Shown in pieces: positions 45,228 to 57,949 of a stretch of DNA of 64,000 nt. Position 1 is the first letter of the stretch; each line of letters starts with the position of its first letter. The translations under genes and the position numbers were made by a program. Source of the DNA: Tuctoria greenei (lineage: Eukaryota; Streptophyta; Magnoliopsida; Poales; Poaceae); assembly GCA_036927565.1 (NCBI GenBank), contig JAYESD010000001.1, positions 137,381,415-137,445,414 on the forward strand. Direction: 5' to 3'. A model generated the notes under the pieces. It did not search any database and was not told the DNA's origin. It worked only from the letters and a program-made list of their open reading frames with translations.

Positions 45228-46746
45228 GTGGTATTGATTTCCAGGTTTGGAAAGCACGTATGGAAGCTTTCATCTAAGCACAAGGCTTCACATTATGAGA
45301 AATGGTGTACAAGCGTTACGATGTGTCGCCGAACGATCAAGTCAGCTACAAACTTAAGAGTTGCCGACAACAACAAAGCCCGCAACTTGATAATCCTAGG
45401 ACTAACTCAGAGCGACTTCGACTGTGTTGCACACCTCCGATCGACGTACGATGTGTGTAGAGCACTTTGTGACTACTATGAAGGATCCAACACGATCAAG
45501 TAGGTAAGATAGGATATGTTCAAGAAAGAATACATGCACTTTGAGATGCAACCTGGTGAGTCCATTGATGACCTCTTTGCTCGCTTTAATAAAATTCTCA
45601 GCAATTTGCATAGCGTCAATGTTATTTTTTCAGATGTTGAAAATGCTAGGCAGTTACTAAGTGCATTAGACATGTCAATTTTGGAGATGAAAGTCACATC
45701 TATTCGTGAATTTACTGTCATGAGTACTCTTACATTAGATGTGCTATATATTAAATTGAAAACTCATGAAATTGACATAATCTCACGTAAGAACCCCAAC
45801 AAGTCTCTTGCATTTGTTTTTCAATGTGATATGTCTAGCTCCGGCCAATCTTCATCTAGCAATACACTTGTTTTGCTATCTTCACTAACCCTGGAACAGA
45901 TTGAAGATTTTCCAGAAGAGGAGCTAGTACTCATCTCTACTCGGTTCTCAAAAGCATTGCAAAATGTGAGAACGATGATTTGAATGTGGTAAGACAGGAC
46001 ACTTTCGTACAGATTGCCCTAACCTTTCAGGTCCTTCTATCTGTGATGAAAAGCAGAATAAAGTCATGTCCTCTTCTGGCAACATCAACAGGAAAAAGAA
46101 GGGTTTTACAGGACGCAAACTAATAAACAGTTTCATCACTGCACTTCAAAAACTTGGCTCGAGTGATGTAGACATTGGAAGTGATGAAGATGAAGATGAT
46201 CTAGCAAACTTGTGTTTCATGGCGGGCAAATCAAGATCGAGTATGGAGGATGCAGAACACAACAGTGACAATGAAGAGGTATGTCCTACTTGTGATGAAA
46301 TGTATGATGCTATTTCCGTGTAACTGTTATTGTTAAGAAAAAGGACAAAAAACTTAGGGACAATGTTGTTAAAATTGAGTCACTAGAATCATCAAATTAA
46401 TCATTTGAAAAACTTGAATCCTAGTGATGATTCTTGTTCCTCATGCGATTTAATATATGAACAATTGTCCTCCTTAAGAAGTGCACACTCCTCCACTCTA
46501 GATAAACTTGAGTTAGAGATTGAAAAGAACAAAAAGCTAGCTATAGATGGTCATGTCATAGACTTTTGTTATAGGCTAGCTAAACAACATAAAAAGGAAA
46601 GAATCCAAGCTAGATCTTATAACTCTCATGCAAAATTTGCTGCACATACTAAACCGAATGTCAGGAACATGCAACTTGCTGTTATGAGTCAAAAACATTC
46701 AAAGTTTACCTCCGTACCTTCTGTTTTTTGCCTCCAGAGCTACTGA
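45228..46746 (+). pseudogene. Copia-2 gag region
   Basis: The frame 45228-45503 (ARNLIILGLTQSDFDCVAHL) ends at TAG. Frame 45516-45983 carries FEMQPGESIDDLFARFNKIL. The zinc knuckle ECGKTGHFRTDCPNLSG follows in another frame with TGA at 45976-45978 at the place of its first Cys. The same frame continues to TAA at 46321-46323 (DEDEDDLANLCFMAGKSRSS) and resumes at 46405 with a coiled coil and a shortened second knuckle (DGHVIDFCYRLAKQHKKER). Compared with copia-1, part of the coiled-coil segment is deleted. Confidence 0.85.
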
Positions 46747-46897
46747 TTTTTGAACTAAACAAGTAACACCTTATAGGTCAGTAGTTCAGAATAAAAAATA
46801 TCAAACTTTGACTCATAAACCTGTTGTTTTCTCTCAGCGTTCACATGTTTTTCCTGCTGCACGTCGTGTGACTCAGTAGTGGATTCCAAAATGTATT

Positions 46898-47335
46898 TTG
46901 ACTAACCCCAGTATTGAGTCATCGACATATTTTTCTTCTATGTATGTTACACGCTTGAGGAAGGAGAACATTTGGATTGTGGATTCAGGTTGCTCACGCC
47001 ACATGACCGGTAACAAAGAATGGTTCTCCTCCCTCTCTTTTGTGTCACGTGTAGAGAATGTTACTTTTGCCGATAATTCTTCAACTCCTATAATTGCTAA
47101 GGGTTCGGTTAGAGTAAATGATCACTACACTTCGAAGGATGTGGCACTTGTTAAAAATTTGAAATACAACCTACTTTCTTTTTCACAACTGCTAGATGAA
47201 AATTTGAAAATTATTTTCACTCGAAATTGCTGCAAAGTTGTTAATTCAAATAGTGTGCTTATTTTTAAGATGTCACGGTTTGGAAGAGTTTTTAAAGCTG
47301 ATTTGATATGTCTTCCCCTAAGCATAGGTGTCTAG
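46898..47335 (+). pseudogene. Copia-2 protease and pre-integrase region
   Basis: The frame contains the aspartic protease active site WIVDSGCSRHMTGNKEWFSS with an intact Asp-Ser-Gly, followed by the VALVKNLKYNLLSFSQL block typical of the copia protease-integrase boundary. A frameshift near 47310 and a stop at 47335 separate it from the integrase frame. Confidence 0.88.
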
Positions 47336-47363
47336 TTGCTAATGATCCAAAGATTTATATTTT

Positions 47364-48500
47364 TTGCATCGTAGACTTGGTCACGTAGGCTTTGATCATC
47401 TCACGCGTTTTAGTGCTCTTGATCGCATACGTGGGTTGCCTAAGCTTAAAGGTGACAAAGAAATTGTGTGCTTTTCTTGTAGACATGCTAAGATAGTTGC
47501 AGGTTCACATACTCCTCTCACAATGATCATGACAACTGAACCGGGTCAACTTTTGCACCATGACACCGTAGGACCTTCACGTGTTCAATCGCTCGGTGGT
47601 AAATGGTATGTTCTTATGGTTGTTGATGATTATTCTAGATACTCTTTGATTTACTTTATGGCATCTAAGAATAAATCTTTTAGTCACTTTAGAACTTTAT
47701 TTCTTATATTATCATTTGATCACCTAATATCTTTAAAAGGAATTAGAAGTGATAACGGAACCGATTCTAAAAATCAATCTTTTGATCACTTTTGTGCCGA
47801 CAATGGAATAGATAATCAAGTTTCTTCACCATATGTACCTCAACAAAATGGTGTTGTAGACAGAAAGAGAGAACAGAACCTTAGTTAGAATGTCTAGGAC
47901 TATGCTTGATGAATATCAAACTCCTAGGAAATTTTGGGCTGATGCTATTGCAACCGTTGTTATGTCTCAAATTGTATTTTCCTGCGCGCTAAGCTAGGTA
48001 AAATACCATATGAGCTCCGGTTTGGACATAGGCCTAGTGTTACACACTTTCGAGTCTTTAGTTGTAAATGATTTTTTAAGAAACATGGTAATCTTGATAA
48101 ATTTGACCTATATCCATTGATGGAATGTTTCTTGGTTATCCATCTCGTACTAGAGGCTACCGTGTGCTTTTTCTTAACACTAACAAAATTGTGGAGACTT
48201 GTGAGGTGTCTTTTGATGAAACTAGCCCAAGTACTAGCTCGGACATTGCATGTCCGGATCCATATCCTAAGGGGAAGGGTATTTTCGAAGAAGACGAAGA
48301 GTCGGTGATATTGCCTGATAGTTCTGAAGCTAACACGTGTCCAGCTCCGAACTTTGAACAAGCTCCGACTACCATCTCTGTTGTTCCTGATCGTCAACAA
48401 GCCAAAAACTCATCAATCTATGGTGAACCTGATGAAGAAGAAGCTTGTGAGACATCTGTTCCCCTACGGATTGACAAGAATCATCCACCGCAATAGATAA
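47364..48500 (+). pseudogene. Copia-2 integrase region
   Basis: Frame 47364-47888 holds the zinc-binding block (HRRLGHVGFDHLTRFSALDR, CFSCRHAK) and the core with catalytic Asp in HHDTVGPSRV and RSDNGTDSKN. The third position reads PQQNGVVDRKRE, i.e. Asp instead of the family Glu, and the frame then ends early. The C-terminal region 47890-48490 is spread over two frames (MFLGYPSRTRGYRVLFLNTN at 48125) and ends at TAG 48494-48496. Confidence 0.87.
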
Positions 48501-50084
48501 TTGGAAGCTTGCATGAACGAGTTACAAGATCCAGGTTTTCCGACCCCCAATTCCCATGCTCATTCTGCTTTTGTTGCTTCTTTTGAACCCAAAGATATAT
48601 CACACGCACTCACTAATGAATCTTGGATTATTGCCATGCAAGAAGAGTTAAATTTTTTTGAAAGAAATAATGTTTGGAAACTTATACCTCCACCTCAAGA
48701 TCACACTTTAACTGGAACTGAATGGGTGTTTAAAAATAAACAAAGTCACGATGGGGTTGTGATTAGGAATAAGGCTAGATTGGTGGCTCAAGGTTTCACA
48801 AAAATTGGAGGTCTAGATTTAGATGAAACTATTGCTCCTGTTGCTAGATTAGAAGCCACAAGAATTTTGTTAGCTTTTGCTGCTTCTAAAGGTTTCAAGT
48901 TATATCAAATGGATGTGAAAACTGCTTTTCTTAATGGCTACATAGATGAGGAGGTTTACGTTAAGCAACCACCTTGTTTTGAAAATCCATATTTTCCTAA
49001 TCACGTTTTAAAACTGACTAAAGCCCTGTATGGTCCAAAACAAGCTCCTAGAGCATGGTATGATAGGTTTAGAACATTCTTACTTGAAAAAGGGTTTACA
49101 ATGGGCAAGTTTGATAAAAATCTTTTTGTGCTTAAGCATGGCAAAGACTCATTATTCGTTCAAGTGTATGTGGATGATATTATCTTTGGTTGTGCTTCTC
49201 ATGATCTCGTGTCCAAGTTTTCAGCAATGATGAGTTCAAAATTTGAAATGAGTATGATGGGTGAACTCACTTACTTTTTTGGGCTGCAAATCAAGCAAAC
49301 CGGGGAAGGTACCTTTGTGCATCAAACGAAGTATACAAGGGACCTTCTCAAGCATTTTAACATGGACAACAGCAAGCCTCTTTGGATACAAATGGGAACA
49401 ACATCAACACTTGGACTTGATGAAAATGGAGAACCTGTGGATCAAAATGAATATAGAAGCATGATTGAATCACTTTTGTACCTCACGGCATCAAGACCGG
49501 ACATACAATTTAGTGTATGTATTTGTGCACGGTCTAAAGCTTCCCCGCGTGCTTCACATCGTCAAGTCATCAATAGGATTCTCAGGTACTTACATGAAAC
49601 TCAAGAATTTGACATTTTTCTTCCTTCTTCGTCAACTGTTACTTTGAAAGCTTTTTCGAATGCTGATTTTGGGGGTTGTAGGATTGATAGGAAAAGTACT
49701 TCCGGTTCTTTTCATTTTCTTGATAATTCACTTGTTGTTTGGTCCTCTAGAAAACAAAACTCAGTTGAACAATCCATAGCCGAATCTTAATATGTAGTTG
49801 CTGCTAGTGCTTGCTCACAAATTCTTCGGATTGTTCAAACACTTAAGGACTATGGGGTCGATCTAGATAGTGTTCCACTATTTTGTGATAACACTAGTGA
49901 CATTTGCATTGCTAAAAACCTCGTGCAACATTCTAGAACCAAGAACATTGATATTAGGTATCACTTTCGCCGTGATAATGTTGAAAAAGGAAACATTGTG
50001 CTTCACCATGTAGATACCGAACAACAATTGGCTGACATTTTTCACAAAACCTTTGGATTTCACTCGTTTTTGTTACATTCGTAG
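48501..50084 (+). pseudogene. Copia-2 reverse transcriptase and RNase H
   Basis: The frame from 48501 encodes the copia RT: NNVWKLIPPPQDHTLTGTEW, ARLVAQGFTK, YQMDVKTAFLNGYIDEEVYV, LYGPKQAPRAWYDRF and catalytic VYVDDIIFG (about 49165-49190). RNase H follows with NADFGGCRIDRKSTSG and QSIAES, then TAA at 49788-49790 where relatives have a Glu codon (AESEY). The same frame continues to a natural stop at 50082-50084 (ADIFHKTFGFHSFLLHS). RT itself looks uninterrupted, so one nonsense codon separates it from full-length RNase H. Confidence 0.92.
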
Positions 50085-51022
50085 TGAAATAGGGGTTATG
50101 CATCCTCATGGCTTAAATTGAGGAGGTGTTTTGAAAATTGGGAAATCTATGTGTGAATCTGAATTTAATAATATGAGCATAGTATTTCATACATATATGA
50201 CTTTGTGATTCCTTTTACATGCTGAAAGTTCTTACTACGTTACTCATGTTATACATTTTGTAGTTTTTGCCATGACTAGTAATTGGAATAATTACTTACA
50301 CTAAATCTGGTTATGATCAAACTTTCTTCCTATTTTGAACTTATTGGATTATCACAAGTGCTTTTAATCATAATGAATTAATCAATTAATCAACTCACAT
50401 GTTGAGTTTTATGAACAAATTCAAATTGAGAAATGATCAAGAGAATATGCATGCATCACAATTCTTCTTTTGAGATGGCTTATCATTGCACTTAGATATG
50501 ATCTTGGAAGAAGTTGTGTATGACTAAAACCATGTCCTTAAGCTTCTGATTGTCAAATGACATAGGCTTGTCTTGGTTGGTTAGAATAAGGTAGGTGCGC
50601 ATATAATCTATTGCAAATATCATATGATCTAAATTTGTGCTTTGAAAAATAATAAAATGCAGCAACAAGTGTCATGCTTTCAGGTTTTGAAACAGTTAAG
50701 TTTGTGAGACCATGACTTGCTAAAATTTAATATTACATTTGATCTCTAGCATGGCTTACACTACTTTATGTATCTCATTGTTGTGATAGTGTAAGTTACT
50801 CGATAGTATGACTTGGACGAGCTTTGTTTTATATGTATATGTTATAATGTGCTCATAACAAATTAAAATTTGTCTTTTGAACCTTGCTGAATACATTGTC
50901 AAATGGAGAGAAATTGATCACACATTGCACACACATTCACAAGTGTTTTGGCACGATTCTTCTCAGGGGGCAAATGTTTGGATTATAAGTGGTGTTCCCA
51001 ATGCATTCATCAACGGGGAGAT
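50085..51022 (+). other. Copia-2 3' noncoding region and polypurine tract
   Basis: About 940 bp of AT-rich sequence with no convincing frame. It ends in CAACGGGGAGAT immediately before the 3' LTR. A long 3' region agrees with a Sirevirus-like assignment but does not prove it. Confidence 0.75.
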
Positions 51023-52778
51023 TGTGAGACCTGTGTGTGCCGAATACATTGGCTTTGACGAGAAAAGTTTTGAATACTTCCAAAACACCCTTTTCATCAA
51101 TGTCCGACTCTAGGTCCGAGCTCTTGCAAAGTCCGACGATAGGTCCGGCTTGTTTTGGGTAGCTCTTGCAAGGTCCGACATAAGGTCCTACTTGCTTTGG
51201 CTAGGTCCAACTCCTTTGTCTGGGCCCCACTAGTTTTGGTCAGTTCCGGCGCTAGGTCTGAGTAGCTTTGATAAGCTCCAGCGCTAGGTCCGACTAGTTT
51301 TGGTAAAGCTCCGGCGCTAGGTCCTGCTAGTTTCAGTAAGCTCCGGTTCAAGGTCTGGTTACTTTTGGCAAGGTCTGGTGCTAGATTGCAATGGTTCTGC
51401 TTTTAACTTGCAATGTTTCAAACTTGCTTTTCAGCTTATGGAAAGCTGGCTTAGTATTCTTTTACTAAATTGTTGGTGTGTTTTGGTGGTTATGGTTGAT
51501 ATCATTTTTCTATGGTTTGCAACATTCTTATGTGAGGTGCTCACGTAAGGTGTTGTAGTTTCGGAACTAACATGAGTCAAGTCAAGAACTTGTGCTCGGA
51601 AGTATTGGTTGTGTTGTTTATTCATGTGCAGGTGTTGCTTGAGTTAAAGACATGGCCAGTGACGAGATCCATTGAACTACTCATAGGGAGAAGATGAGGT
51701 TTAACAACCAAGTTCAGGAGGAATTGTGGTTGAGTTGATCGGGAGGTCGCGCAACATGTTCGGATCAAGAACAGTGCATATGAAGGTATCGTGGACATTG
51801 TTGGAAGATGTTTGCACGTGTGCAAGGAGTGCATATAGGTGGATACATGGTTCCAAGGCATGATGAAGAGATGTGGACGTAAAAAATTGGTCAGAAAGGT
51901 CCAACTGACTAGGTTAAGGACTCAGGCTGCGATTGAGTCGTGTTTGAGTCAAATACGGAAAGTTTTGAGTTGGTTATGATAGGATTTCGTGTGGGTCACT
52001 AATTTGAGTTGTTTTAGGAATGTGGGATATGTTCCTAAGGTGTTTTGAAGTCTTAAGATTGCTTCTATCTGCGTATAGAAGAGTCTTGAGCATTTATGGA
52101 AAGTTTCGATTCGTGAATTGAGTGGGATTAGAGTCCTAGTTAAGTTTGGGTTGGCCTAAGGGCTAAGTTATATAAGAAAGGGAGGCCAAAGATCGTAGTA
52201 CACAACTTTGGGGCTGTTCCATTTGTGTTTTTATCAATAAAATTCGTAGTTTGAAGGAACTTTTGTACCTTGTTCATCCGACTTGTTTTCAGACAAGTTT
52301 TTCTCGTTGTGTTTCTGCACAACACTACCTTGCCTCGGTGGTTTTATTATAACTCGAGTTTAACAAATCCAATTGACGCGAATATTTTTGGGTTGTCTTG
52401 AAAACTTGATTTCCTATCATATGTGAAAATTTCAAGGTCATTGGACTTGTGGTTTCTGATGTACACGAGTTTCTTTGCAGTATTCCAGAACTATTTTTCT
52501 CGGGTAGGACAGATTGACCTTTGTTCGATCTTTCGATCGTAACTTGAGTTTATTTTGACGTATTTTTGTGATTCTTGTTGTGACGTCTTCATGACTTGAT
52601 TCTCTACAATTTATACTAGTTTTTTCACAGTACACATTTAGATTAGTCGCACACACGATTTATTTAACAGATCGGTTTTCTGCCGAGGGGTGTTTCTGTT
52701 GTTTCCATTTAATAAGTTTTAATCTACCATTCACCCTCCCCCCCTATAGTAGCTTTACACGTGCTATTCGATCATACA
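51023..52778 (+). repeat. Copia-2 3' LTR
   Basis: 1,756 bp, TGTGAGACCTGTGTGTGCCG to GATCATACA. A TTATATAAG TATA motif lies at about 52167-52175. It is clearly alignable to both copia-1 LTRs. Confidence 0.92.
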
Positions 52779-52791
52779 CATCTGAAATGCT

Positions 52792-54307
52792 TGTTGACAT
52801 TTATTACATCACAGATAAAAAGCTGCAAGCGCACGAAAACTCTCGTGTAGCATTTCACCCAAGAGTATTCCCAAGGGTATCGTATTTATCTCAAAGGAAG
52901 GCAATGGAGTAAAGTAGACACTACTCTTATGATCAAGCTATGAGATATTAATCAATTATCAATATAGAGGTAAGTTGATATTATGGGTAATGTGACACAC
53001 ACCCAAGCAATCTATTCTAAAGGGTAAATGGGTCCTAATGGAGATTAGACTAAGAGTTGCGGAGTGCTCCTACAATGTTTCTAGTATACATATACATAGC
53101 CTAGGTTAGATACTAATGAGCATGTCAATGGTGAATCCTTATGCTAAGTTGTTAAACACATCGGGCACGGGCTTACCGCTAGCAATACTAGGGTGACTCC
53201 TGCAAAGAGCCTGTGGTATAGCCGAACATGGAGGATTACATAGACAGATAGGGTTGTCACCATCTATTGCCTACCTCTTCAATCTGTGGCTCTATGAGAC
53301 ATCCAACGCTACTTAACTACCCTTGCACCATGCTAGCATATTAAATAAATACTTTAGGAGCCATGGCACAAGCCATCCTAAGGCAATGACTAACCTAAAC
53401 ATAGCATAAGTCATTCATATTAACATGATCATGTCATAACTATTTAGGATATAGTCGGGGTTTGTAGTGTTTATGATGATATTATGAGAGTGGTATATCA
53501 TAATCATAAATACTACTCCTACAACATACATGGAATCCACAATCAAATAAGAAACACTTCATCCAAGTATATGAATAAGAGAAGACAAGAGATAACATCT
53601 TCATTTTGAACAAAGTCACAAAAACAAATAGGAATATATGAGCCATACATTTCCCAATTTGAAATTTGGAAGAGACTCCTTCTACTCCTTTCCTACGTGG
53701 AATATGGACTAGAGGCTCTCCTCTCTACAGCCTAAACTCCGCTAAACCTATGGAGAGTAGTGGATACAATAGAATGAATACTCAAGTGGTGTGTTTGTGA
53801 AGTGAGGGTAGGGGTCCTATTTATAGCTAGAGCAGGGTCGGTTCCCGCCACCAAAAGCACGTGAATCAGTCTTCATTGTCATCAGGGCACCACAGAAAGT
53901 CAACACATGGAAGTTGACCGAGTTTGGCGCCAGGAAGGGGTCGGTCGAACCCCCTAGTCGGTCAAACAGAATGTTGGACCAATTCCAGTGTGCTTCCTCG
54001 AGGTGACTTCTAGGTGGGTCTTATTGACTGATATGGGTGATACACCGTTGGATGGCCTCAGATACTTCAGTTTGTGGGCCATTTGATCTATGTGATGCCG
54101 CATGTCGGCGCTTGATTAGCTGGGATGATATTTTATAGGATTGCTCCCCCTCTTTTACCTCATTTCCTACAATAAATGCCTGCATGCACTACTTCTCCAA
54201 GGACAAGTGGAAATAGGTTAAATAGAAAGGTGATGTGTGCAGGAAATGGTATTTCCTTCACATAATTGAGTTATATTGACCGCTGAAATTGGTATATAAC
54301 AGCCCTC
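52792..54307 (-). repeat. Athila-like LTR L3 (5' LTR of B, 3' LTR of C)
   Basis: The plus strand starts TGTTGACATTTATTACATCA. The right end is clipped: after TATATAACAGC it runs straight into CCTCCCCCAAGCTTATCC, so the terminal GTCAACA and part of the tract spacer are lost. The family TATA motif is at 53814-53828 (complement). Confidence 0.88.
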
Positions 54308-55630
54308 CCCCAAGCTTATCCATTGCTCATCCCGAGCAAAGTCAATACTTTAGGTCGATGATCAGGAGTTGCTACAGTGTTCTATTTTTCAAAAGTACCA
54401 TGTGCACAACAAAATACTCTACCTAGTATTGCAAAAATTGGCATGGTACTTCACCCATCTTAAGTCACTATGGGTCTTATGACATCTCTAATTCATGGGT
54501 GATCGAAAGATAGCACAACAAATGGAGCAAGCATACCCTAGACATCAAGTTCCACTCAAATTACAAAGAGTTCAGTTTAGATTTTAAGTACCTAAATTTG
54601 ATTCTCTCTATCACTCCTTTGTGTGTGTAATGGAAATATTTCCTCACCAAGGCATTTTGCCTATACTCATCCTACCGCTAAATAAGGCTTGTATGTGGAT
54701 CTTGGTAGGGAATATAGTAGGCATATTTGAAACAAATAATGTTGCTAAGTCAAAAAAAAGCAAGCCTTAGGAGAACTCAATTCAAAAGTATTGATTCAAG
54801 ACTTGTGCATGTGTGATGGAGTGGAAGTGGATGTTGATATTTTAGATGACTCCTATTTATGTAGACTCTCTTATTTTGCAGGGATGAAACATTGCTACTT
54901 TCACTCTTTCTTTTTTTTTCTCATGCTTATGATGTAAGCATGCATTTTTTTTTGTAGCCATGTCTTCTACTCCTCTTTTTATGCAATAAACTTGGAGAGA
55001 GTGCTAAGCATGAAGGGTATGGAGTTTCTCTTCGTGGAATGATGGTACGATGGACTTTTGCTTACATCTATTGTAGAAGTATAGCATGTGCAAGTGAAGT
55101 CCTGAGTTCAAAAAGAAATGAATGAATTCTCACATAGGTCTATACTATTTGACTAAGCTCAATATGAAGACAAATAGCATATGCATAAGGTCTATAAATG
55201 TAAAATATCATATGTCTTTGGTAGGTATTTCCAATCAAATGAGAGTAACTTAAATCTTTTTAGAATTTCTTCTGAAATCTAAGTTTCACTTTCAAACTAG
55301 GAATAGCAGCCCTATCACTATATCATATCTCAAAACAACTTAGAATTGGATTAAGATTTTGCTACCCACAATTTATAAATCAAGGCAGAAGTAATTTTAG
55401 CCAATGGAAGCAATATTTTGGAGAGTAGTAAGTTGTAAACCAGGGACTTAGGAAAATTAAAACAGAGCAATTATTCATCATTTCATCTATGTGAAATCTT
55501 AACCATTCTTACCGCACATCTTTATTTTATTTTAAAGCAAATATACTCTACTTATTTTTTTATATGCAAGATTAATGGTGGATGAATGGAAAATAAATAT
55601 GCAACGGGTGTGATACAATTTACCTCAAGT
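54308..55630 (-). mobile_element. Athila-like internal C, 3' noncoding region
   Basis: It begins with a CTCCCCCAAGCTT polypurine-tract complement and is collinear with 38406-39720 in B. It is AT-rich with T-runs near 54905-54955 and has no coding frame. Confidence 0.8.
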
Positions 55631-55639
55631 GGGGATCCT

Positions 55640-56425
55640 CCCCCAAGCTTGTTCTTCAATCTTCTCCATGATGAGGGTTGAACCCTTGATGACGGAAGAA
55701 CGTCGCGAGATCGGCTTGTTGTTATTGTAGTGTAGAGTTGAAGTTGGTGAATTGAGTGTCCATGTGTTGTTGCTAATCTTGGATACCTTGGACATGCTCT
55801 TGGAGAGTGTTGTAGATGTCTCCCGTCCTCACTTCAAGGTCTTCCTTACATCTACTGACATTCATCATTCCTCGGTTATAGTCGTGATGACTTCTAGCCG
55901 AAAAGAAACGATGTCCTTTCACGGACGTTTGAGGCAAGATGCTAGAGCTTGAAGTGGATAGGGATGGCTCCCACAGGGCACTTGGCCATCCATGCCAAGA
56001 TGGACCTTCGATCTCATACGATGGAGGTTGAGTCCATCTGGGTGGATCACCCGGTTGGTTCTCTTTCTCTTCGTACACATGGACCGTGGAGGTTGCCGGA
56101 CGCATGGCCGCTCTCCTTGCACGGCTTCTAGTTACCCTGTTTTGGAGATCAAATCTGGATCATAAGCTTTTGTATGAGAAAAATCACGATCTTGGAGGAG
56201 CTTGCGTGCTTGATATTCAACTTCACTTCGTATGTCAAGGTCACCATCGTGGAGAAGTTGATGCGGGTTGCTCCTCTCACTCATTGGAGTAACCTCACAT
56301 ACAATCCTCCTCCGTGGACTTTGTGTAGCAATAGAGGAGGGACGTGCACTTGAGTCTCCACCATGGCTTGAGCTTGCAGTCTCCTTCCTCATCCCAAACA
56401 ATCTCTTCATTCCTTTCATGGCCAT
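55640..56425 (-). pseudogene. 3' ORF of unit C, internally deleted
   Basis: The minus-strand ATG at 56425 or its in-frame neighbour starts MAMKGMKRLFGMRKETASSS and runs through a Ser-rich part to QDRDFSHTKAYDPDLISKTG (stop near 56132). The next section, present in D (MDSKFSSIWHARGWENF and the NPTLRFMHRW block), is missing. The C-terminal part resumes around 56105-55773 (PPSYEIEGPSWHGWPSALWE, then IYNTLQEHVQGIQD, a coiled-coil tail). Athila-like grass elements carry this ORF downstream of pol; its function is unknown. One unit of the 79-bp minisatellite motif sits at about 55865-55920. Confidence 0.7.
55865..55920. repeat. Single minisatellite-like unit in C
   Basis: CATTCCTCGGTTATAGTCGT followed by GATGACTTCTAGCCGAAAAG and AAACGATG aligns with one unit of arrays A and B (CATTCCTTGGCTAAGGTAAT, then CTTTAGCCACAAAGGAGTGA) at the same place in the element. 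No tandem copies are adjacent. Confidence 0.7.
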
Positions 56426-57089
56426 AACAAGCTAGAACACAACAAAGCAAAAACTCGAAAGAGGTGATGTTAGTGAAAGCAAAACCCCCGACGAATTTTC
56501 CCTTGAATAACTTGAGAGCAAATTGCAAATGCAAACAATAGAAAATCTTTTTGGGTGGATTTGAGCAAGAGCGCTTCAATGAAGAGCAAGAAAAACAATG
56601 TGAGCAAAGAGTGACTTTGGGGAGGTGTGAAATGAGGTGAAGTGTGAAGAGGAGTGCTCCTCATGACCAAAATTTATAGTGTACACTCCCCAATGGTCCT
56701 AAAAGGATCAAATGTAGTCGTTGGAGGAGAGAAAGCCAAAATGGCCCTTTCCCCATGTCGGCTGCACAGGGGGGTCGGCGGAACTGAAATGTGGGCCCTC
56801 TATTCCCCCTTTTTGCAGGTGGCTCCCCGACAGCTATAAAATTAGCACGTTGGCGAAATGCCACATTTACAGTTCAAAAAAATTGTTTTTCGAATGAAAA
56901 CCCTTTTTCAAAATCCAACAATTTACTTTTTTTGAAAAATAAATAAATAAAAATAATAGTTGGGATATAAGATTCTCAACTTGCTAAGAAAACTCAAATA
57001 TGCAGTGGTGAAAATCAAACTATGTGGGGCAAAACAAATAACAGAAACAAAAAATCAAACAAAAGATAACTACCAATTTAACCTATTAG
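56426..57089. other. Unit C spacer between protease region and 3' ORF
   Basis: An AT-rich stretch without a recognised domain. In an intact Athila-like element RT, RNase H and integrase would stand between the protease and the 3' ORF; none of their motifs is present. The right edge (about 57060-57115) is similar to 41995-42060 in B. Confidence 0.6.
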
Positions 57090-57790
57090 CTAGGTCTCAC
57101 CACTGTCCGATGAGATGAACATTCCTCCTTTTTCATTTTTTGACATTCGGGCCCGGGGGGATGGGCTCGGATGGCTTGTCTTGCTTATTTCGCCTTTCCT
57201 TCTTTGGCAATTTGGTGGACTTGCACTTTGGGGAGGCCCAGACTTTTCTATCTTCTTGGGGTGTCGGCTAGATGATAAGACGGGTTCTCCACATAGATCA
57301 ATTCCCTCATGAATCCAATGAGCGGATCCACCTTTGGTGGTGACTTTGACCTCTTGAATGTGTTTAACATTCATCCCATACATGATACGGATCATGGAGT
57401 ATTGCTCCGACTTTGGGTGAAAGTTAAACTTTCCTCCTTGCCATTGATATGGATGTGGATTTCTCCAGCTCCCACATCTATGCGAGCTTTCGCGGTGTTA
57501 AGGAATGGACGCCCAAGAGTGAGCGGCGTATCCTTCTAAATATCCATGTCTAGCACCACAAAATCCACGAGTATGAAGTAATTCTGGATTTTCACCAGAA
57601 CGTCTTCAGCAATACCCGCCGGATAAAGGATTGCAGAATCAGCCAGTTGGAGCTGCATTGGTGTTGGAGTAAGCTCCATGAAGTTCAGTTGGTCGAAGAC
57701 CACCTTGGGCATCCTTACACTTGCTCCAAGGTCACAAAGTGCCTTGTCAAAGTAGTGAGCCCCAATTGAGCAAGATATTGTAGGACATCC
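57090..57790 (-). pseudogene. Aspartic protease region of unit C
   Basis: On the minus strand, from about 57790, the text GAHYFDKALCDLGASV and MPKVVFDQLNFMELTPTPMQ gives the Asp-Leu-Gly-Ala-Ser active-site form of Athila/Tekay-type proteases. It is followed by QLADSAILYPAGIAEDVLVK, VDFVVLDMDI, a TAG, and LGRPFLNTAKARIDVGAGEI. The downstream frame 57395-57090 (HIQEVKVTTKGGSAHWIHEG) is the linker that normally precedes RT. Stops and a small deletion after ASV make it inactive. Confidence 0.8.
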
Positions 57791-57949
57791 AGGGTCCTTC
57801 TTATTCTAGAAGCCTATTGAGGACGGTTGCACTGCGGTCCTTCGTAAGATTGACAACCTCAATGGTGGGAAATGGACGCTTGTTATTCAATATGTCCTTG
57901 AGATAGAGAGCATAAGTGGGTACATACATCGCATCAATCAAGGGCACAT

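Larger units (their letters stand above)
43401..52778 (+). mobile_element. Copia-2: Ty1/copia LTR retrotransposon, degenerate
   Basis: A 9,378-bp plus-strand element with LTRs 43401-45132 and 51023-52778, initiator-Met-type primer site 45135-45146, gag, protease, integrase, RT and RNase H in copia order, a 0.9-kb 3' noncoding region and a short polypurine tract before the 3' LTR. It is more complete than copia-1 but carries multiple frameshifts and stops. The LTR pair is visibly diverged. No matching target duplication was found (left flank CGCCA, right flank CATCT). Confidence 0.93.
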
